Origin: Kiritimatiellia bacterium
Lineage (GTDB): Bacteria > Verrucomicrobiota > Kiritimatiellia > RFP12 > DVOR01
DNA: 6,948 bases
Assembly (NCBI GenBank): GCA_017457555.1
Contig: JAFTHG010000065.1
Coordinates: 1-6,948, forward strand
Direction of reading: 5' to 3'
A model generated the notes under the pieces. The model saw only the letters and a list, made by a program, of their open reading frames with translations, made no database searches and was not told the origin of the DNA. Position numbers and translations under genes: made by a program. How positions within the stretch are numbered: position 1 is the stretch's first letter; each line of letters begins with the position of its first letter. This document shows, piece by piece, positions 4,556-6,948 of this stretch.

Positions 4556-6948
4556 TTATTGCAATACCATTTGCCAAAGCGCATCCAACTGTTTCGCAGA
4601 CGTTTTCTCAAAGCCTTGAGCAGTAGGGCAGAAGGTTGTCAGACGGAGTGATTCAATTGCCCATCGGTAACGACTCAATGCGATGGGATTATGACGGGGC
4701 TTTTTTGCTTGTTGTATAAAATCCAAATAACGTTTCCAGAAGGGGGCGATGCTCTCCATCTTTCTCCGATCGCCAGAGGGATTGTTACGGGCACGTTCCA
4801 AGCGTTCGTCAATACCTTTGAGTAACGCAGGATAGTATGCTAACATCTCTGGTGGGACGGTCGTTACAAAACCATCAAAGACCAACCAGGCGAGTTGCTC
4901 CAGAATGTCGTCGGAAGTTTCAGGATAGATGCCAGTCTGTGTTTGAGCACGGTGTTCCAATCGCGTAGTTTCAGCGAGGATGTAAAGGATACGCCGTCGC
5001 CAATCGGCTGCGATCTGTGCGATACGCCCTTTGCAGGCACTGTAACGAGTGGCAAGGTCTGCTTCGGTCTGCGGATCTTCACGCTGGAGAAATGTTTCCT
5101 CAAGGATTCGGGTGAACATTGATTGCCCCAACCGTGCTACGTCAATCGCCGCCTCTTTCAAGAAGGCTTTCACGGGCGGTGTAAGAGAGGGGAATTGAGC
5201 ATAATTGCTCCATCGATTGCCTCCCCATTCTTTCAACTTTTCAAGACATTCCTGATGATTTGCCAACCGCGCCAGAGCAGGGTCTGCGAGAGTGGAGGCT
5301 TTGGGTGTAGGAGCGTCCTTGTGGGTTGCGAAGAGTTCGATGAGCGGAGCGAGGTTACGGCCCTGTCCCAAAAGTGAGTTCTCTTGCATTACCTTGATGT
5401 TTAATCGCAAATGGTTTGGCAAGCGCTCCTCTTCCCATGGCGTTTCATCAACGCTAATTCCACGTTCATCTCGAAGTAATCGGAAGAGTGTTTCGGAAAG
5501 TGGGCGAGTGTAGGGATGTACTTTGGAGAGGAGCATCTCCTGTGTTTCAACAAGATTTCCTAAAGTGTGACGCACGCGACTGGGTAAGGCATTGAGCATC
5601 CAAAGAATCTTTTCGGGAAGCAAGCCGGGCACCAACCATTCACCGTGCCAGTGTTGGAGCAGATGCAGATTGTCTGGGGTTGCAATGATACTTACACCGT
5701 CATCAATTGCTTTGGGCTCGTGTGTGTAGACGAGCGGGAAGGTGGCTCCACCGATCTCCTGTGTTGCCGGGAAATCTTTGAGTGTTGCAGCATCAACTTC
5801 AAAAGCGTCACCTCTAAGGTAGAGCGCTGGCGCATGTTTAAGTGTAGGAGCATTACAGATGTCTGCGGGTAGATGGCTGTCATAAAAAGCCAAAAGTGCC
5901 TCTCGTAAAGCGTCACGATCGCTGCGTCGTAAGGCTGAAAGTTGTTCCAAAAGACGTTGTTTCCTCCAATTTTCCTGCAACCATTTGGGCGGATGTTGAA
6001 GCGCATCGGGAACGCAAAGCGCATCAGCGATAAAGCATTTTCGGGCATATACTGGATCTATCCGGGAGAGGTCGCGCCGTCTGCCGGAGGCAATGGGTAA
6101 ACCGAAAAGCGTCACATCTTCATGGATACGGACAAAGCCTTTATCACGATCCCAATAAGGAGAATGGCGATGAATTTTGCAAAGTGACCCGGCGATCGGT
6201 TCAATCCATCGAGGATCGATACAAGCAACCGTGCGTCCAAAAAGACGCGAGGTTTCCACTAATTCTCCTGCCAAAACCCACTCTTTGGATTCGGGTAAAG
6301 CTTCTGGTGATGGCTTTCGTTTAGGTGATTGCCGTGTCGTTGGATGGGATTCCTTACGTGCAGCTTTGGCCAAAGCACTTCCGGGGAAGAGGTTAAATTT
6401 GACGGCAAATGCACCTCGATATTCCTTTGTTTCCGAATCATAATGCCCGATTCGTGAGAGTAATCCGCAGAGCAATGCACGGTGAAGTCCTACTTCGCCA
6501 CCTTGATGATCGTTGACATGTAATCGCTTTTCACGGCACAGGTCTTCTAATTGTGCACGGATATTGGCCCATTCACGCATCTTTGGATAACTGATAAAGG
6601 CCGCTTTACACCGTTTACGCCGTTGGGTTTCAGAGATCCCCTGTGACGCATCATGCCACCACTCCCAGAGTCGAAGTCGTCCATTGAAATCCGAATTGGC
6701 ACAACGAAATCGTGTGTGCTGTTGGTCGGCTTGGGCTGTTTTATCTAAAGGTCGCAAGAGAGGATCATCACAGGCCATCGCTGCGACAACCGTTAAGGCA
6801 TCGCGCAGCGCACACTCAGCTTCGGCCGCAATTAGAATGCGCGCAAAGCGGGGCTCAACAGGAAACGTTGCAAGCGTGCGTCCGATGGGAGTGAGCTGCC
6901 ATATCTTTTCGGTGGGCTCTGCTCCAGAAGTGGTAGGACGACGCATCA
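4556..6948 (-). CDS. hrpA: ATP-dependent RNA helicase HrpA, C-terminal part (5' end beyond window)
   Basis: HrpA is a cytoplasmic DEAH-box RNA helicase of about 1300 residues, implicated in mRNA processing and in relieving stalled translation. Only the C-terminal 797 or so codons are here; the RecA-like ATPase domains lie past the right edge. The ATG at 6946-6944 is an internal Met, because it aligns with the linker just before the helicase-associated domain (WQLTPIGRTLATFPVEPRFA). Counting from it: the HA2 region is about 1-160; the OB-fold follows, with FPGS at 187-190 and ELVETSRLFGR at 228-238; from IDPRWIEP (243-250) onward the DUF3418 region runs to the C-terminus, with VTLFGLPI (278-285) and RIDP (295-298) as in E. 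coli HrpA. Between FPGS and the next OB strand there is a basic, Pro/Ser-rich stretch (about 194-221) that seems longer than in E. coli. No frameshift is seen. The next gene starts 145 bp downstream and I find no clear minus-strand terminator between them, so some read-through into the sialidase is possible. Confidence 0.95.
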   Translation of the reverse strand, partial: MRRPTTSGAEPTEKIWQLTPIGRTLATFPVEPRFARILIAAEAECALRDALTVVAAMACDDPLLRPLDKTAQADQQHTRFRCANSDFNGRLRLWEWWHDASQGISETQRRKRCKAAFISYPKMREWANIRAQLEDLCREKRLHVNDHQGGEVGLHRALLCGLLSRIGHYDSETKEYRGAFAVKFNLFPGSALAKAARKESHPTTRQSPKRKPSPEALPESKEWVLAGELVETSRLFGRTVACIDPRWIEPIAGSLCKIHRHSPYWDRDKGFVRIHEDVTLFGLPIASGRRRDLSRIDPVYARKCFIADALCVPDALQHPPKWLQENWRKQRLLEQLSALRRSDRDALREALLAFYDSHLPADICNAPTLKHAPALYLRGDAFEVDAATLKDFPATQEIGGATFPLVYTHEPKAIDDGVSIIATPDNLHLLQHWHGEWLVPGLLPEKILWMLNALPSRVRHTLGNLVETQEMLLSKVHPYTRPLSETLFRLLRDERGISVDETPWEEERLPNHLRLNIKVMQENSLLGQGRNLAPLIELFATHKDAPTPKASTLADPALARLANHQECLEKLKEWGGNRWSNYAQFPSLTPPVKAFLKEAAIDVARLGQSMFTRILEETFLQREDPQTEADLATRYSACKGRIAQIAADWRRRILYILAETTRLEHRAQTQTGIYPETSDDILEQLAWLVFDGFVTTVPPEMLAYYPALLKGIDERLERARNNPSGDRRKMESIAPFWKRYLDFIQQAKKPRHNPIALSRYRWAIESLRLTTFCPTAQGFEKTSAKQLDALWQMVLQ

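Noticed and set aside
4556..6946. ATG at 6946-6944 as the true start of the helicase gene
   Set aside because: The protein begins in the middle of conserved HrpA sequence with the ATPase domains missing, and the frame is still open at the window edge. The Met is internal and the gene is cut by the window.

Overview
The window most likely comes from a Gram-negative proteobacterium of moderate to slightly low GC, probably one that lives on an animal host. The main reasons are a HrpA-type RNA helicase with the long DUF3418 C-terminus, which is typical of proteobacteria, and a secreted sialidase that would be useful on mucosal surfaces. This placement is inferred from protein families; no rRNA or lineage marker is present. 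All five supported genes lie on the minus strand, so the order of transcription is right to left.

Layout from right to left: (1) 6948-4556, the C-terminal part (about 797 codons) of hrpA, whose ATPase core lies beyond the right edge. (2) 4555-4411, a 145-bp gap with a candidate sialidase promoter, two ACCAAT-type repeats, and a small hairpin whose T-run lies on the plus strand. (3) 4410-2956, a signal-peptide-bearing exo-alpha-sialidase with five Asp boxes and a recognisable active site. (4) 2950-2348, a DnaQ-like DEDDh 3'-5' exonuclease starting 5 nt after the sialidase stop. (5) 2351-1692, a CPBP-family (CAAX protease/bacteriocin-processing) membrane protein whose ATG overlaps the exonuclease stop in ATGA. 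Genes 3 to 5 look like one transcription unit, ended by a good intrinsic terminator at 1630-1669. (6) 1691-1500, a 192-bp gap with that terminator and a perfect 9-bp inverted repeat just upstream of a strong ribosome binding site. (7) 1499-1, an uninterrupted frame of 499 codons that leaves the window without a stop. It encodes a secreted, extremely acidic, Thr/Ser/Val/Ala-rich protein that I do not recognise.

The least familiar part is the left-hand gene. It has a signal peptide, then about 275 residues of acidic low-complexity sequence (148 consecutive residues contain no Lys or Arg), then a cysteine-containing, probably beta-rich segment, and then acidic sequence again. It looks like a surface or secreted protein of unknown role. 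The sialidase would release sialic acid outside the cytoplasm. The exonuclease and CPBP protein have no obvious link to sialic acid, so the operon seems to be a co-transcribed set without a clear shared pathway. I see no mobile element, CRISPR array, tRNA or rRNA.
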